DNA of 43,975 bases from CAYHWW01 sp964360145 (GCA_964360145.1 CAYHWW010000012.1:1-43975), one strand, 5' to 3'. Positions 34,256 through 42,409 are shown, numbered from the stretch's first letter. Made by a program: numbers and translations. Notes: generated by a model from the letters alone, not told the origin.

Positions 34256-35524
34256 ATGAAAATCCGACTCTGGAAGGGTTACCACTGCGAGGAGCTACAG
34301 AGCGTAATCGCTGAGTCATGGGCGCATGGTGATCTTTTACTCATGTGCCCTCCGCTTATTGCAGACTTAGATTTTGTAGACTCACTGCCTCATGGCACGC
34401 TGACCTTGTGCGGAGACTGGGAGCTGGAGCTACATGAGATGGCTCGCCTTAAGCAAGCACATGGCTGGAAGCCTGCACACGAATATCCTGTTATGCCAGC
34501 GCTTGGCGTGTTCACGACAGGTACGACGTCGGGAAAGCCTCGTTTAGTACTCTATTCTCGTGAGAACATTGAAAGCTCGACTGCCGCTATCATGCGCCTC
34601 TTCGACCGCACTTTGATAAAAATGGTATTCTGCTATCCCCAGCCTTTTTACACTTTTGGTCTGACCTTAGGCTACATGATGTCCCTGCTTCACGGGCTCA
34701 AGCTTGTTAGTCTGCCGGGGCGCTATACCGCTGCCAGTCATGATCTACGCCTCAGAATTAGCTCACCTAAGCTTTTGACTCTGGGAACGCCTGCGCATTT
34801 TCAGGATCTCAGGGATCATTGTCTTAAGACTGGTCGGACCCCAGCTCCATCCTACGCAAGCATCGTTGGTGGTGCCCGCGTGACAGCAAAACTCTGGCGC
34901 ATCATGCGCGATGAGCTTTTAATATCCGCTCCTAGCATTGGTTATGGCGCGACCGAGGCTGCACCTGGCGTTACACATCAGCGGCCCGGTGTAGAGCCAA
35001 CTGAGGATGGGGAGATCGGCGAGCCCCTCCCGCATCTTGTCACCAGCATTCGCCCTGGTGAAGGCGTTGAGTTTTATGGTCCCGCCACATGCTTGGCGAT
35101 AGTTTCGGCGGCTGGCGTCGAGTTTCCTCATACGATTCTTCTCAAGGACAATGTAAGAACGCGAGCGGATGGACGCTGGGTGTACGAGGGGCGTCTGGAT
35201 CTGACTCTAAATCGTGGTGGCCAGAAATTTTCACTGGAGCACATCGAAGAGAAGCTGAAGACCGCCTTTGGATTTGAGGCGCTGTGCGTGCCAGTCCCAC
35301 ATGGTCGCCTAGGAGAAGACCTTGGTATCCTACTCAAAGGTATCCCGAGTAACGAGATTTCACACCAACGTCGACTTGTAGGTGAGTACTTGAGGGGCGC
35401 ACTAAAGACACAGTTTGAACTTGGCGGGTTTCTTTGCGTCGATGATTTCCCGATAAATGCCAATGCTAAGACTGATCGTAAAGCCAGCGCCCAACTCTTA
35501 ACGCAGCAAATGGCTTCGCTGTGA
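34256..35524 (+). CDS. Adenylating ligase for the aromatic starter (ApeH-like)
   Basis: 422 residues, a compact AMP-forming acyl-ligase. Core A3 is TTGTTSGKPR (87-96), A5 is GYGATEAAPG, and A10-like NANAKTDRK gives the catalytic lysine K405. It is shorter than acyl-CoA ligases (about 500-560) and fits the small ligases that load aromatic acids onto ACPs in aryl polyene clusters. The substrate is inferred to be cinnamate or 4-coumarate from the ammonia-lyase two genes upstream. 16 bases separate it from the halogenase-like gene. Confidence 0.9.
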   Translation: MKIRLWKGYHCEELQSVIAESWAHGDLLLMCPPLIADLDFVDSLPHGTLTLCGDWELELHEMARLKQAHGWKPAHEYPVMPALGVFTTGTTSGKPRLVLYSRENIESSTAAIMRLFDRTLIKMVFCYPQPFYTFGLTLGYMMSLLHGLKLVSLPGRYTAASHDLRLRISSPKLLTLGTPAHFQDLRDHCLKTGRTPAPSYASIVGGARVTAKLWRIMRDELLISAPSIGYGATEAAPGVTHQRPGVEPTEDGEIGEPLPHLVTSIRPGEGVEFYGPATCLAIVSAAGVEFPHTILLKDNVRTRADGRWVYEGRLDLTLNRGGQKFSLEHIEEKLKTAFGFEALCVPVPHGRLGEDLGILLKGIPSNEISHQRRLVGEYLRGALKTQFELGGFLCVDDFPINANAKTDRKASAQLLTQQMASL

Positions 35525-35967
35525 TGGCGCTGAGCAGAGATCAATTGCTCGAATGGATTCCTCACCGCCCACCGCTCCTTTGGATCGACAAGGTCTTGTC
35601 CGTCACTGAACAGAAGGGTACCTGCAGCATAACGCTTAACACTGATGGTCACTACATGAGCCGCAGCGGACTTCGTTCATCAAGCATGATCGAGTTCGTG
35701 GCCCAATGCTTTGGTTTTGTTCGGGCCGCACAGTATCTCGAAGGCATGGTAACTACGAAAAGCGCTCCACCAACGAAGGTATTTTTGGTGGCTGTAAACA
35801 ATGCCAGATACAACGCCGAGGCGCCATGGCCGCAGGCTGGAGACACTATCCATATTCACGTTCGAGGGATTCGGGAGTTCGGGCCTCTTGCGCTACTCGA
35901 AGGGGAGGTTACGACTCCTGATGGACTGTCTCTTTTCTGTACACAAATGAAAGTGTTCGCTGAGTAA
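35524..35967 (+). CDS. Hotdog-fold dehydratase-like protein (ApeP-like)
   Basis: 147 residues. IPHRPPLLWIDKV and MIEFVAQCFGF (E57) resemble the FabA/FabZ-like ApeP group. The HFPGxPxxPG loop of the reversed dehydratase is missing; only H43 in DGHYMSRSG remains. In known aryl polyene systems ApeI and ApeP act together, so it may be a partner of the enzyme at 29450. The ATG at 35524 shares one base with the ligase stop (TGATG); a GTG three bases earlier is possible. Confidence 0.85.
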   Translation: MALSRDQLLEWIPHRPPLLWIDKVLSVTEQKGTCSITLNTDGHYMSRSGLRSSSMIEFVAQCFGFVRAAQYLEGMVTTKSAPPTKVFLVAVNNARYNAEAPWPQAGDTIHIHVRGIREFGPLALLEGEVTTPDGLSLFCTQMKVFAE

Positions 35968-36028
35968 GTGCTCGCAATACGGCTGACATCACAAAAGTAA
36001 AGAAAGCCGTCTGGAATGATATGCCAAT

Positions 36029-36067
36029 GCGGCTTGCTTTTGGAAGCACCGCTGTTACTGTTTTTTT
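36029..36067 (+). terminator. Hairpin plus T-run after the pigment operon
   Basis: GCGG (36029-36032) pairs with CCGC (36049-36052) and TGCTT (36035-36039) with AAGCA (36044-36048), leaving a 2-base bulge and a TTGG loop. A run of seven T follows at 36061-36067. The 8-base gap between stem and T-run is longer than ideal. It could end the operon or act as an attenuator just before the radical SAM gene at 36074. Confidence 0.4.
36049..36060 (+). repeat. 12-base direct repeat, left copy
   Basis: CCGCTGTTACTG occurs here and again at 37457-37468, the two copies bracketing the radical SAM gene. It could be a remnant of an insertion or attachment site, but 12-base matches occur by chance in a window of this size. 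Confidence 0.3.
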
Positions 36068-36073
36068 AGGTAA

Positions 36074-37435
36074 ATGAGAATAGCATTTGTCTCGCTAAAT
36101 CAGGAACAATTGCCTGATCCGGTGATTCCGATCGGGCTTCTTTACATCAAGGCGAATACCCCAGACCATCATGAGGCGGTTTTCTGGGATTTGTGTTTTG
36201 AACAAGACCCCTTGGCTTTTCTTAGGGGGAAGCTCAAAGAGTTTAAGCCCGATCTTTTTGCGCTCGGCATGCGTAATCTGCAAAATAGCGACTACTCTGG
36301 CTGCGATGTGGTCCTCTCCCGCGGCAAAGAGGTCATCGATTTCCTGAGAGAGGCGTCTAGCGCTCCGATTGTTCTCGGCGGCAGCGGTTTCAGTGTCATG
36401 CCTGAGGGATTGATGAAGCGGCTACGTCCTGACTTCGGGATATCTGGCGAGGGCGAGACAGCTTTTCCCGCCCTTCTTGCAGAGCTGGAATCGGAGCGGC
36501 CCGAGTTCTCCCAGCTTTCAAGTCTATACTTTTTTCGTGGCGACGAACTATTAAGAGGGCCACGGGTGAGTGGCTTTCTTGACATGAATTCACTGTCCAG
36601 CCCAGATCTGACCGTTACGGATTCACGCTATTTTTCTGAACTGGGAACTGGCTCGGTTCAGACCAAGCGCGGGTGTCCATTGAAGTGCAGCTATTGCACG
36701 TATCCTACGATTGAAGGGGCGGCCAAACGCCTGCGAGATCCGGTGCGTGTAGTCGACGAGCTGTTCGATGCGATAGCAGGCCAACCATCGCTAGGACACT
36801 TTTTCATTGTCGACTCGGTTTTCAATCTCCCAAAATCACATGCTAAAGAGATCTGTCGTGAGATGATCCGTCGGAGGTGGTCTGTACCTTGGACATGCTA
36901 CATCAACCCGCTGGGGTTCGACGAGGAGCTGACTGACCTCATGGTTAGGGCCCGTTGTGCAGGAATTGAGGTGGGCTCAGACTCGGGCTGTGATCGCGTG
37001 CTTAAGAGACTTTGCAAGGGGTTCACCACACAACACATTCGTGAGCTTTCCCGTATTTCAAAAGCCGCAGGGCTGAAGGATTGCCATTCATTCATTCTCG
37101 GGACTCCGGGTGAGACACTTGATGACGTTCGGCAAACGTGCGAATTCATCGATGAGCTTAATCCCTATTGTGCGATTTTAGGAATCTGGGTCGATGATTA
37201 TGAGGCCCTCGACTGGGAGTTGGCGGTTAAGCGCAAATCCCTGCGCGATGAGGTTAAGGTGTTGCTTGCTGACTTTGCAAGTAGCCGATCGTATTGTGTG
37301 ATCCCATCTCTTGGAGTGAATTTTGATGAAAAGTTTTTTGCGTTTCTGCGTCGACGGAAATTTCGCGGGCCGCTCTGGCAGCACATTCGGCAACGCCCCG
37401 GTGACGCCAGCACAGCAACGCTTTATAACCCCTGA
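36074..37435 (+). CDS. B12-binding-domain radical SAM protein
   Basis: 453 residues. The N-terminal 1-140 resembles a cobalamin-binding Rossmann domain (PIVLGGSGFSVMPEGLM, then FGISGEGETAF), although the usual DxHxxG ligand motif is not visible, so B12 may bind base-off without that histidine. The radical SAM motif is C201-PLK-C205-SY-C208, followed by GIEVGSDSGCDRVLKRL and FILGTPGETLDD as in MiaB-like B12 enzymes. Members methylate unactivated carbons or cyclise chains; ring methylation of the aryl polyene head is attractive but unproven. It is 106 bases past the operon, behind a possible terminator, and next to the integrase, so it could belong to either unit. Confidence 0.85.
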   Translation: MRIAFVSLNQEQLPDPVIPIGLLYIKANTPDHHEAVFWDLCFEQDPLAFLRGKLKEFKPDLFALGMRNLQNSDYSGCDVVLSRGKEVIDFLREASSAPIVLGGSGFSVMPEGLMKRLRPDFGISGEGETAFPALLAELESERPEFSQLSSLYFFRGDELLRGPRVSGFLDMNSLSSPDLTVTDSRYFSELGTGSVQTKRGCPLKCSYCTYPTIEGAAKRLRDPVRVVDELFDAIAGQPSLGHFFIVDSVFNLPKSHAKEICREMIRRRWSVPWTCYINPLGFDEELTDLMVRARCAGIEVGSDSGCDRVLKRLCKGFTTQHIRELSRISKAAGLKDCHSFILGTPGETLDDVRQTCEFIDELNPYCAILGIWVDDYEALDWELAVKRKSLRDEVKVLLADFASSRSYCVIPSLGVNFDEKFFAFLRRRKFRGPLWQHIRQRPGDASTATLYNP

Positions 37436-37456
37436 AGCCATGGAGTGAGGAGAGCC

Positions 37457-37468
37457 CCGCTGTTACTG
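37457..37468 (+). repeat. 12-base direct repeat, right copy
   Basis: Identical to 36049-36060. It lies 22 bases beyond the radical SAM stop. The following stretch also holds nested inverted repeats: GAAATGG at 37485-37491 with CCATTTC at 37512-37518, enclosing GGCG-GATT-CGCC at 37490-37501. Confidence 0.3.
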
Positions 37469-37567
37469 CACTGAGAAATAAGAAGAAATGGCGGATTCGC
37501 CGCCTATTGAACCATTTCAAGTTGTTAGACGACTTTGAAGCCATGCGGTAGCCAGGGTGAGCTTTCG

Positions 37568-37601
37568 CCGGGGCCACCCCTCTTTCTAAGGGCAGCCCCG
37601 G
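37568..37601. other. Strong hairpin next to the integrase stop (terminator or attachment region)
   Basis: CCGGGGC at 37568-37574 pairs with GCCCCGG at 37595-37601, with an inner CCCT/AGGG pair. It begins 11 bases past the integrase stop. There is no T-run on either side. It could stop converging transcription or belong to the attachment site, since integrase genes usually lie next to attP/attL. The 177-base spacer 37436-37612 contains no tRNA-like fold that I can see. Confidence 0.35.
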
Positions 37602-37612
37602 ACTTAAAGCTT

Positions 37613-38761
37613 CTAGGCTACGGGTTCCTTGGTGAACATGTTTACGACCTGGGCCATCACTTGCGCCTCAGGCAGCACCTTGAGGGTATTGGTCGCCCCT
37701 TCGATCTCGATGCCTGCGAGCCGTATATAGCGCTGCATGGTCTCGAGATCCTTCCACCCACAGATCTTTTGGATCTGGATGGGGGGTACCCCATTCCTGA
37801 TGAGTTGCGTCGCAAAGCACGCTCTCAGCGTGTGGAACTTTACCGACGGAAGGCCAATGCCGAGGCAGAACTTCCGTAGTTCTTTGGCCTGCATGCCCTT
37901 TTCCCATCCGGCGATCCGGGGAAGGACGTGGGTGCGTTTACCCGCCGTTGCTTTGACCTCCTGTAAGAGCGCCAAGAGCTCAGGCGAGAGAGGCACCCCT
38001 CTGTACTCTCCGGACTTCGTGCTCTTCACCGCTCTCATCCTCGTGTTGTAGGACTTCGTCACGGAGAGCATTTTATTCTCCCAGTCGATGTCCATCCAAG
38101 TGAGGGCGTAGAGCTCTCCGTTTCTCATGCCGGTCAGAAGCGCCACGGCCCAGATGCAGTACCAGGGATGGTTTAGTTGACGCGCTTCAGAGAGGAGGCG
38201 CCTGATCTCACCAATGGTGAGGATCTCGGGCTTCTTCTCTTCAGTGCGCTTAAACGTAATCCCAATGGTCGGGCTGCGATCTATGCCGTGGACGAGGCGG
38301 TACTCGATGCCGAAGACAAAGACGCGGTTGATGATGACCTTCATCTTATTGATGTAGCTCATCGATGCGCCGCTTGTGTGCATCAGCCCCAAGACCTCTT
38401 TGACGTCAGCTCGGTTGATGTTGACGGCTGCTCGCTTCCACCAACACCAGGTGTGTTTTCGCAGAGCTGCGATGTAGTCTGTTCGCGTTGAGAACGCCAC
38501 CGATTGGTCTTTCTCGGTCTCGAGCTGCCTTTCCCAGGCATCTACGAGTGTCCCCCAACTGGAACCTTGCATTTCTTTTTCGAGGATCTCGCGCTCACAT
38601 TCTCTAGTCAGGCGAAGCTCTTCACGCTCCGCCTCTTTTTCGGTTTTGATACTGCCGAGCTTTCGCTGCGCGCGAAGGCTCGGCACACGCTGACTGCGGA
38701 CATTGACGTACACTTTGTAGAGCACGTCGCCCGTTTCACTTATGTAACTTGATACAGCCAT
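37613..38761 (-). CDS. Tyrosine recombinase / integrase
   Basis: 382 residues. An N-terminal SAM-like DNA-binding domain (about 65-165) is followed by the catalytic domain. Catalytic residues are R213 (TGMRNGEL), K249, H310 and R313 (FHTLRAC), W336 in place of the second His (CGWKD) and nucleophile Y345 (MQRYIRL). All are present, so it should be active. It would integrate and excise the element that begins here and runs rightward. It is followed on the same strand by no further gene before the pigment region, so it marks the element boundary. The excisionase-like gene lies 11 bases upstream. Confidence 0.95.
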   Translation of the reverse strand: MAVSSYISETGDVLYKVYVNVRSQRVPSLRAQRKLGSIKTEKEAEREELRLTRECEREILEKEMQGSSWGTLVDAWERQLETEKDQSVAFSTRTDYIAALRKHTWCWWKRAAVNINRADVKEVLGLMHTSGASMSYINKMKVIINRVFVFGIEYRLVHGIDRSPTIGITFKRTEEKKPEILTIGEIRRLLSEARQLNHPWYCIWAVALLTGMRNGELYALTWMDIDWENKMLSVTKSYNTRMRAVKSTKSGEYRGVPLSPELLALLQEVKATAGKRTHVLPRIAGWEKGMQAKELRKFCLGIGLPSVKFHTLRACFATQLIRNGVPPIQIQKICGWKDLETMQRYIRLAGIEIEGATNTLKVLPEAQVMAQVVNMFTKEPVA

Positions 38762-38772
38762 TGACGGTCTCC

Positions 38773-38979
38773 TTATGAAGATCTCAAGAGCAGGTGATCA
38801 AGGTCAGAGCGCAGGAACCGGAGTCGGCTGCGGAGATGGTGCGCATGCAGTTGCCCGCGCCACACCATGTTCCGAAGCTGACCCACTGACACGCGAATGT
38901 AGGCTGCGGCCTCTTTTGAAGTCATCCATTTCAACTTGTCAAAGAACGCATCTGCGTCTGCAGGATGTGTATTATTCAT
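38773..38979 (-). CDS. Excisionase-like HTH DNA-binding protein
   Basis: 68 residues of the MerR/HTH_17 excisionase type: KLKWMTSKEAAAYIRVSVGQLRNMVWRGQLHAHHL, then RFLRSDLDHLL. This fold steers integrase toward excision or regulates early genes. The ATG at 38979 is chosen because it lies 4 bases after the upstream stop; the open frame extends to 39063 inside the preceding gene. Next to the integrase, as expected. Confidence 0.85.
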   Translation of the reverse strand: MNNTHPADADAFFDKLKWMTSKEAAAYIRVSVGQLRNMVWRGQLHAHHLRSRLRFLRSDLDHLLLRSS

Positions 38980-38983
38980 ACGC

Positions 38984-39748
38984 CTACCTGCCCTCGTCGG
39001 CAACATCATCGATGCCTTTGATAGAGAATGAAAGTCGCGGTTTTTCGCTGATTTCCGGCCCAAATGGGCTAATCTTCGGCGACTGAATGAGCTTCAAATC
39101 AGTACAGTATTTGTCAGTGATGAAGAACTTGTTCCACAAAACTGGCGGCAGTCTAAAGCGGCTCTGAAGGTAGCTCGTGATGAGGTCGGGGTATTGTACG
39201 ATGAGGACGATGGCATCATTGGGTGGCAGCTCACAGACGGCCCGCTCTAAGGCCTTAGGGGCATCTGGGTACTCTTCGAAGGTGCGGTGGTGTTTCAGGC
39301 TGTAGATCCAAAGGTAGCGATGGGGAATGCCCTCATCGACGGCGGCCTTGGCCTCGAGCTGACAAGAGTAAAAGAGGCTCTTATTCCTCTCGTGGACGGG
39401 CAGTTCATCAGCGTAGGTGAGGCTCTTGATGTTTGGCATATTGGCCAGCTTCAATAAGACGTCGGATATGCCAGCGTCAGCGTGAGGGTCAACGCTGAGG
39501 GTGCAGCGTGCCTTATGCTTTTTGTAGAGGGTCATTGCTGCAGCGCCAAGCTCGGTACAGGACACGAGGGTATCGGTGCCGTCTTCGGTGGGCATGCTGG
39601 TGATGTAGGCTAGTTCCTCAAGGGTCAGGAGCTTCTCATTGAGAAGTCCCCTGACACCCTTGTACTTGGGTTGTTCTTTGAAGGCCTTGATGGCAATGGT
39701 TTTGTGCCTAGAAAGGCACTGTAAGAGGTCAAAAGTAGTAATCTTCAT
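38984..39748 (-). CDS. Unknown element protein
   Basis: 254 residues, not recognised. It has no membrane helix or signal peptide. The sequence has alternating alpha/beta character (DAIVLIVQYPDLITSYLQSRF; HRYLWIYSLKHHRTFEEYPDAPKALERAV) and no obvious catalytic motif. Its ATG overlaps the stop of the replication-relaxation-like gene by 4 bases, so both products are probably made in fixed ratio and may act together in element maintenance. Confidence 0.7.
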   Translation of the reverse strand: MKITTFDLLQCLSRHKTIAIKAFKEQPKYKGVRGLLNEKLLTLEELAYITSMPTEDGTDTLVSCTELGAAAMTLYKKHKARCTLSVDPHADAGISDVLLKLANMPNIKSLTYADELPVHERNKSLFYSCQLEAKAAVDEGIPHRYLWIYSLKHHRTFEEYPDAPKALERAVCELPPNDAIVLIVQYPDLITSYLQSRFRLPPVLWNKFFITDKYCTDLKLIQSPKISPFGPEISEKPRLSFSIKGIDDVADEGR

Positions 39749-40698
39749 TTAGGCTCCGCATGGAAGTGGGTATGGGCCTGCACCGTGGCTGTGTCAGAGA
39801 TGGATGGGGTGCGGGTGGTTGATGTGGATGGATTGGTTTCATGAATGGTGTTCATAGTTTGAGTGTCTGAGGCTGAAGGTTGAGATTGTGCCACCCTGCC
39901 CAGCGACTGGGCGGATGACTGGGCAGGGGAAGCCTGCATTGTTTTGATCATGACAAGGTCTGCGAGGCGCTTTGCGCCCGAGACACGATTGAGGATGATT
40001 TCTGAAGGTGTCTTGAAGACATTTTCGACAAGGCTCCAGGCAAAAAGCTGGTGCTCGTTTTCATTGCTGCACTCCTGCCAAAGTGTGAGCAGCATTTCGC
40101 CAAAACGAGAGTGCGGCACGATGTACCAGATGAAGTTCACGCCCTTCTTTTTGCGGTAGGTTGCAAAGACCTTGTGGTAGCGACGCTTAGCTTTGGCGTG
40201 CAGTTCTAGTTCAATGGCGAGGATGGCAAGGGTCCCCTTGCCCAAATTAGGGTTCGTTCTGCGAACGGCCATAAGGGCATCGGGGATGACGACGTCTTCA
40301 GTTGATTTCTCGTTGGCGCCAGCCTGCTTTCTAAGCAGAAAGCCTGGCTGCCAAAGTTCGGACACACCAATGGTGGCCATGTGGGCCCGAAGGGCCGAAA
40401 GCGTCGTCTCGTGTTCAAGCTGGTTTCGGTTTACGGGGCCGTAGATAAGGTCAGAGCCAAGGGCCTTGGCCCCCTTGGATGCGAGGGTCCAGATGAAGGG
40501 GCCAAGATGAAAACCACGGTCGCAGAGGAGGTATCCCCGGCGGGTAAGTTTTCGAAGGCGCCGCATGACGGTGGAATGATCCACGGTTTTAAAAACAGCA
40601 CCCTGGATCTCCCGGGTGGTTACTAGGCCATAGTCGTGGACGAGTTTTAAGACGGATGTATCCCTCTGCGTAAGGGCCGGTTTGACGGGCTTCTTCAA
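39745..40698 (-). CDS. Replication-relaxation-like winged-helix protein
   Basis: 317 residues. The N-terminal 8-75 (LTQRDTSVLKLVHDYGLVTTREIQGAVF, then STVMRRLRKLTRRGYLLCDRG) matches the winged helix of replication-relaxation (MobC-like) proteins carried by plasmids and integrative elements. Residues 150-190 (VVIPDALMAV..LAIELELHAKAKRRYHKVFATYR) resemble a nuclease-like core as in that family. The last 60 residues are a Ser/Thr/Gln-rich disordered tail. The probable role is origin or oriT relaxation and accessory replication. Coupled by 4-base overlaps on both sides. Confidence 0.75.
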   Translation of the reverse strand: MKKPVKPALTQRDTSVLKLVHDYGLVTTREIQGAVFKTVDHSTVMRRLRKLTRRGYLLCDRGFHLGPFIWTLASKGAKALGSDLIYGPVNRNQLEHETTLSALRAHMATIGVSELWQPGFLLRKQAGANEKSTEDVVIPDALMAVRRTNPNLGKGTLAILAIELELHAKAKRRYHKVFATYRKKKGVNFIWYIVPHSRFGEMLLTLWQECSNENEHQLFAWSLVENVFKTPSEIILNRVSGAKRLADLVMIKTMQASPAQSSAQSLGRVAQSQPSASDTQTMNTIHETNPSTSTTRTPSISDTATVQAHTHFHAEPK

Positions 40699-41213
40699 GC
40701 GTCACCACCCTTCACGAATTGTTGCATGACGCCATCCATGGATTGGATGGCCTCGATGGGAATGGGCTCAAGCTTGGCGAGACGATCCTCATGGCAGTTA
40801 ACGGCCTCTATGATGCGAGCGGTTTCGTGCTCAGCTTCAGCCTGGCTGTGCTGCACCGATGAGAGCTTGGTGCTTACGTGATCTCTCACCCAGTCCATGA
40901 GCTTGTCTGACTGGGCCTGGAGCTGGCCAGGGCGTCTAGATTCGGCGGCAGACCAGGAGAGAAAGTGCATGACGGCCATGGGTGGCACCAGCCACTGCAT
41001 GACCCATTGGTAGGCCGCCCAGAGGCCTTTTACGACCCACACGACGAATGCCCAGAAGAGGGGCAGGGCATGCCAGATGGCCTGCCCCAGGGAGAAGAGG
41101 AAGAAATACCAAACGATGCAGGCAATGAGAAAAACCGCTCTCAGAATTGAGTTCGGCTCCGCTTCAAAGAGGAGTTTGAGCGGATAAAAGAAGACAGTAA
41201 AAAAAGTAGACAT
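40695..41213 (-). CDS. Membrane protein of the element
   Basis: 172 residues. Hydrophobic segments at about 5-15, 24-45, 48-70 and 75-90 are rich in Trp and Phe (VWYFFLFSLGQAIWHALPLFWAF). A helical cytosolic tail (about 95-165, KLMDWVRDHVSTKLSSVQHSQAEAEHETARI) may be coiled-coil. Family not recognised. The ATG at 41213 is preferred because AAGGA lies 4-5 bases before it; the open frame extends to 41282 without it. A role in conjugation or envelope modification is possible. Confidence 0.65.
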   Translation of the reverse strand: MSTFFTVFFYPLKLLFEAEPNSILRAVFLIACIVWYFFLFSLGQAIWHALPLFWAFVVWVVKGLWAAYQWVMQWLVPPMAVMHFLSWSAAESRRPGQLQAQSDKLMDWVRDHVSTKLSSVQHSQAEAEHETARIIEAVNCHEDRLAKLEPIPIEAIQSMDGVMQQFVKGGDA

Positions 41214-41499
41214 AGAATCCTTGTTAAAAATGCAGGCGCGCAAAAGCGCGTGCCCGCGTTCGTTGAAGCAAGGACGAGGCAATGCCCCGCTTGCTTTGCA
41301 CAGTGATCCGCTGTGATGGATGCACTCTGCGAAGCAGGCAGGGTTGATGTGGGAGTGACTAGCGCTTGGCCCTGGAGCCCTGTGGCTTGGCCGTGGCTGC
41401 GTTCAATTCAATGCCTTCGATAAGTATCCTCGTGGCCTGACGAATGGGGCGTCACAGCGCAAGGCCCGGGGCGCCATCCGCGAGTCGCGAGTCATCTAT
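41214..41499. other. Intergenic region with hairpins
   Basis: No gene seen. CGCGC-AAAA-GCGCG at 41237-41250 forms a GC-rich hairpin 24 bases upstream of the membrane protein start, on whose strand a T5 stretch follows after about 6 bases; it may be a terminator or attenuator. CACAG-N7-CTGTG at 41299-41315 is a possible operator. Direct repeats GCTTGGCC (41364-41371, 41385-41392) and GCGAGTC repeats near 41481-41493 are also present. Confidence 0.4.
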
Positions 41500-41901
41500 C
41501 TAGGGTGGGAACTTAAGCGCGGCAGGTGAATTGACAGCGGCAGCAACTTTTTTGGACATCAAGAGTACTTCAGACTCATGTTCGGGCCAGTGGATGATGT
41601 TGCCATGGCGTGGATGAGACTTTGTTTCAGAAACCACATCAAGTCCAAGTTCCCGTACGATCTTTACTAGAAAATCTTTTCGGCATTTGGGAGGACGCTT
41701 CTGTAACTTCCCCACGTGATTAATGCCAATGTCCCAAATCTCAGCATCACCCATTTCGTGAACACGAAAGATAGAAAGTTCGCCATTTCTCGGCTCGAAT
41801 GCTTTCCATTTCAGCTCAGTTAAACTGTGATGACCTGATTGGAATGCAAACCGCGTAATGGCTTCAAAGTCTTCGACATAGTCAGGGAGACAGTCGCTCA
41901 T
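41500..41901 (-). CDS. Third gene of TIGR04255-associated module, unknown function
   Basis: 133 residues, no membrane segment. It contains SIFRVHEMGDAEIWDIG and a later SHPRHGNIIHWP, phrases I associate with a family often found beside TIGR04255 proteins in other genomes (from memory, not searched). No catalytic motif is evident, although the H-P-R-H pattern could bind metal. It overlaps the preceding gene by 20 bases. The ATG at 41901 is used; a TTG three codons earlier is possible. Confidence 0.7.
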   Translation of the reverse strand: MSDCLPDYVEDFEAITRFAFQSGHHSLTELKWKAFEPRNGELSIFRVHEMGDAEIWDIGINHVGKLQKRPPKCRKDFLVKIVRELGLDVVSETKSHPRHGNIIHWPEHESEVLLMSKKVAAAVNSPAALKFPP

Positions 41902-42409
41902 TTTTGCCAATCGACTCTATATGCCTGATGATAAGTTCAGGGATTCTATTTACGAAGCCAGAGATACCATGCGCCTCGTCGCCATCACCGTATAACGCAG
42001 CAAAAATAAGTCGCTTGCCTCTAACTATTACGGTTACGGAATCGTGATGGGCGTTCTCCCAGTCTAGAGTAATACAACCTTTCCGATCAACCCCGAGGGT
42101 GGGCATCGTTATGTAGGTTAAAGGGAGTTCTCGCATAAAGTGCATGGCATCTAGGACAGCTGGAAGGGTGACTGGGGCGCCACCATCATTATCCCAATTT
42201 GGAGCTCCTGCCTCTTCCCACAGCTCGTACAGTTCGCCCTGCAGTTGCATCAGTCGGTCACCGGATGCAGAGGAAACTTGGTGTAAGGTGACTTCACGTA
42301 GATTTTCTTCAACGTGCTCAGAGGCTTTACTAACGCCCGCAGAATTATAGTAGCTTTGCTGAGTGAGTGCTACGTGCTCGTCATAAAGGTTGGTGGCGCA
42401 GCCGGTCAT
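41882..42409 (-). CDS. Second gene of TIGR04255-associated module, unknown function
   Basis: 175 residues. The core APNWDNDGGAPVTLPAVLDAMHFMRELP followed by VDRKGCITLDWEN and a beta-rich end resembles a widespread unnamed family with WDGxGAxPV and pdGxIxLEW motifs. It has no transmembrane segment. Its ATG overlaps the TIGR04255 gene stop by 4 bases, so translation is coupled. Inferred to form a complex or toxin-antitoxin-like or defence unit with its neighbours. Confidence 0.7.
   Translation of the reverse strand: MTGCATNLYDEHVALTQQSYYNSAGVSKASEHVEENLREVTLHQVSSASGDRLMQLQGELYELWEEAGAPNWDNDGGAPVTLPAVLDAMHFMRELPLTYITMPTLGVDRKGCITLDWENAHHDSVTVIVRGKRLIFAALYGDGDEAHGISGFVNRIPELIIRHIESIGKNERLSP

Larger units (their letters stand above)
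14526..35967. other. Aryl-polyene-type pigment biosynthetic gene cluster
   Basis: Two ACPs, three full ketosynthases, two Cys-less KS-like proteins, a ketoreductase, two hotdog dehydratases, an adenylating ligase, an ammonia-lyase, a halogenase-like enzyme, a CrtI-like oxidoreductase, acyl- and glycosyltransferases, and the LolA/MMPL/DUF3261 export set. This matches the aryl polyene blueprint. The ammonia-lyase is a flexirubin-type trait, yet I see no DarA/DarB-like genes for a dialkylresorcinol, and no chorismate-derived starter enzyme. Possible additional member: the radical SAM gene at 36074. Confidence 0.88.

Noticed and set aside
14526..37435. Dialkylresorcinol branch (DarA/DarB) of flexirubin
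   Set aside because: All ketosynthases are FabF-type with Cys-His-His; no KAS III-like DarB or aromatase/oxidase DarA sequence is seen.
37436..37612. tRNA gene as integration target
   Set aside because: The stretch has hairpins but no cloverleaf, T-loop GTTCRANNC or CCA-type end.
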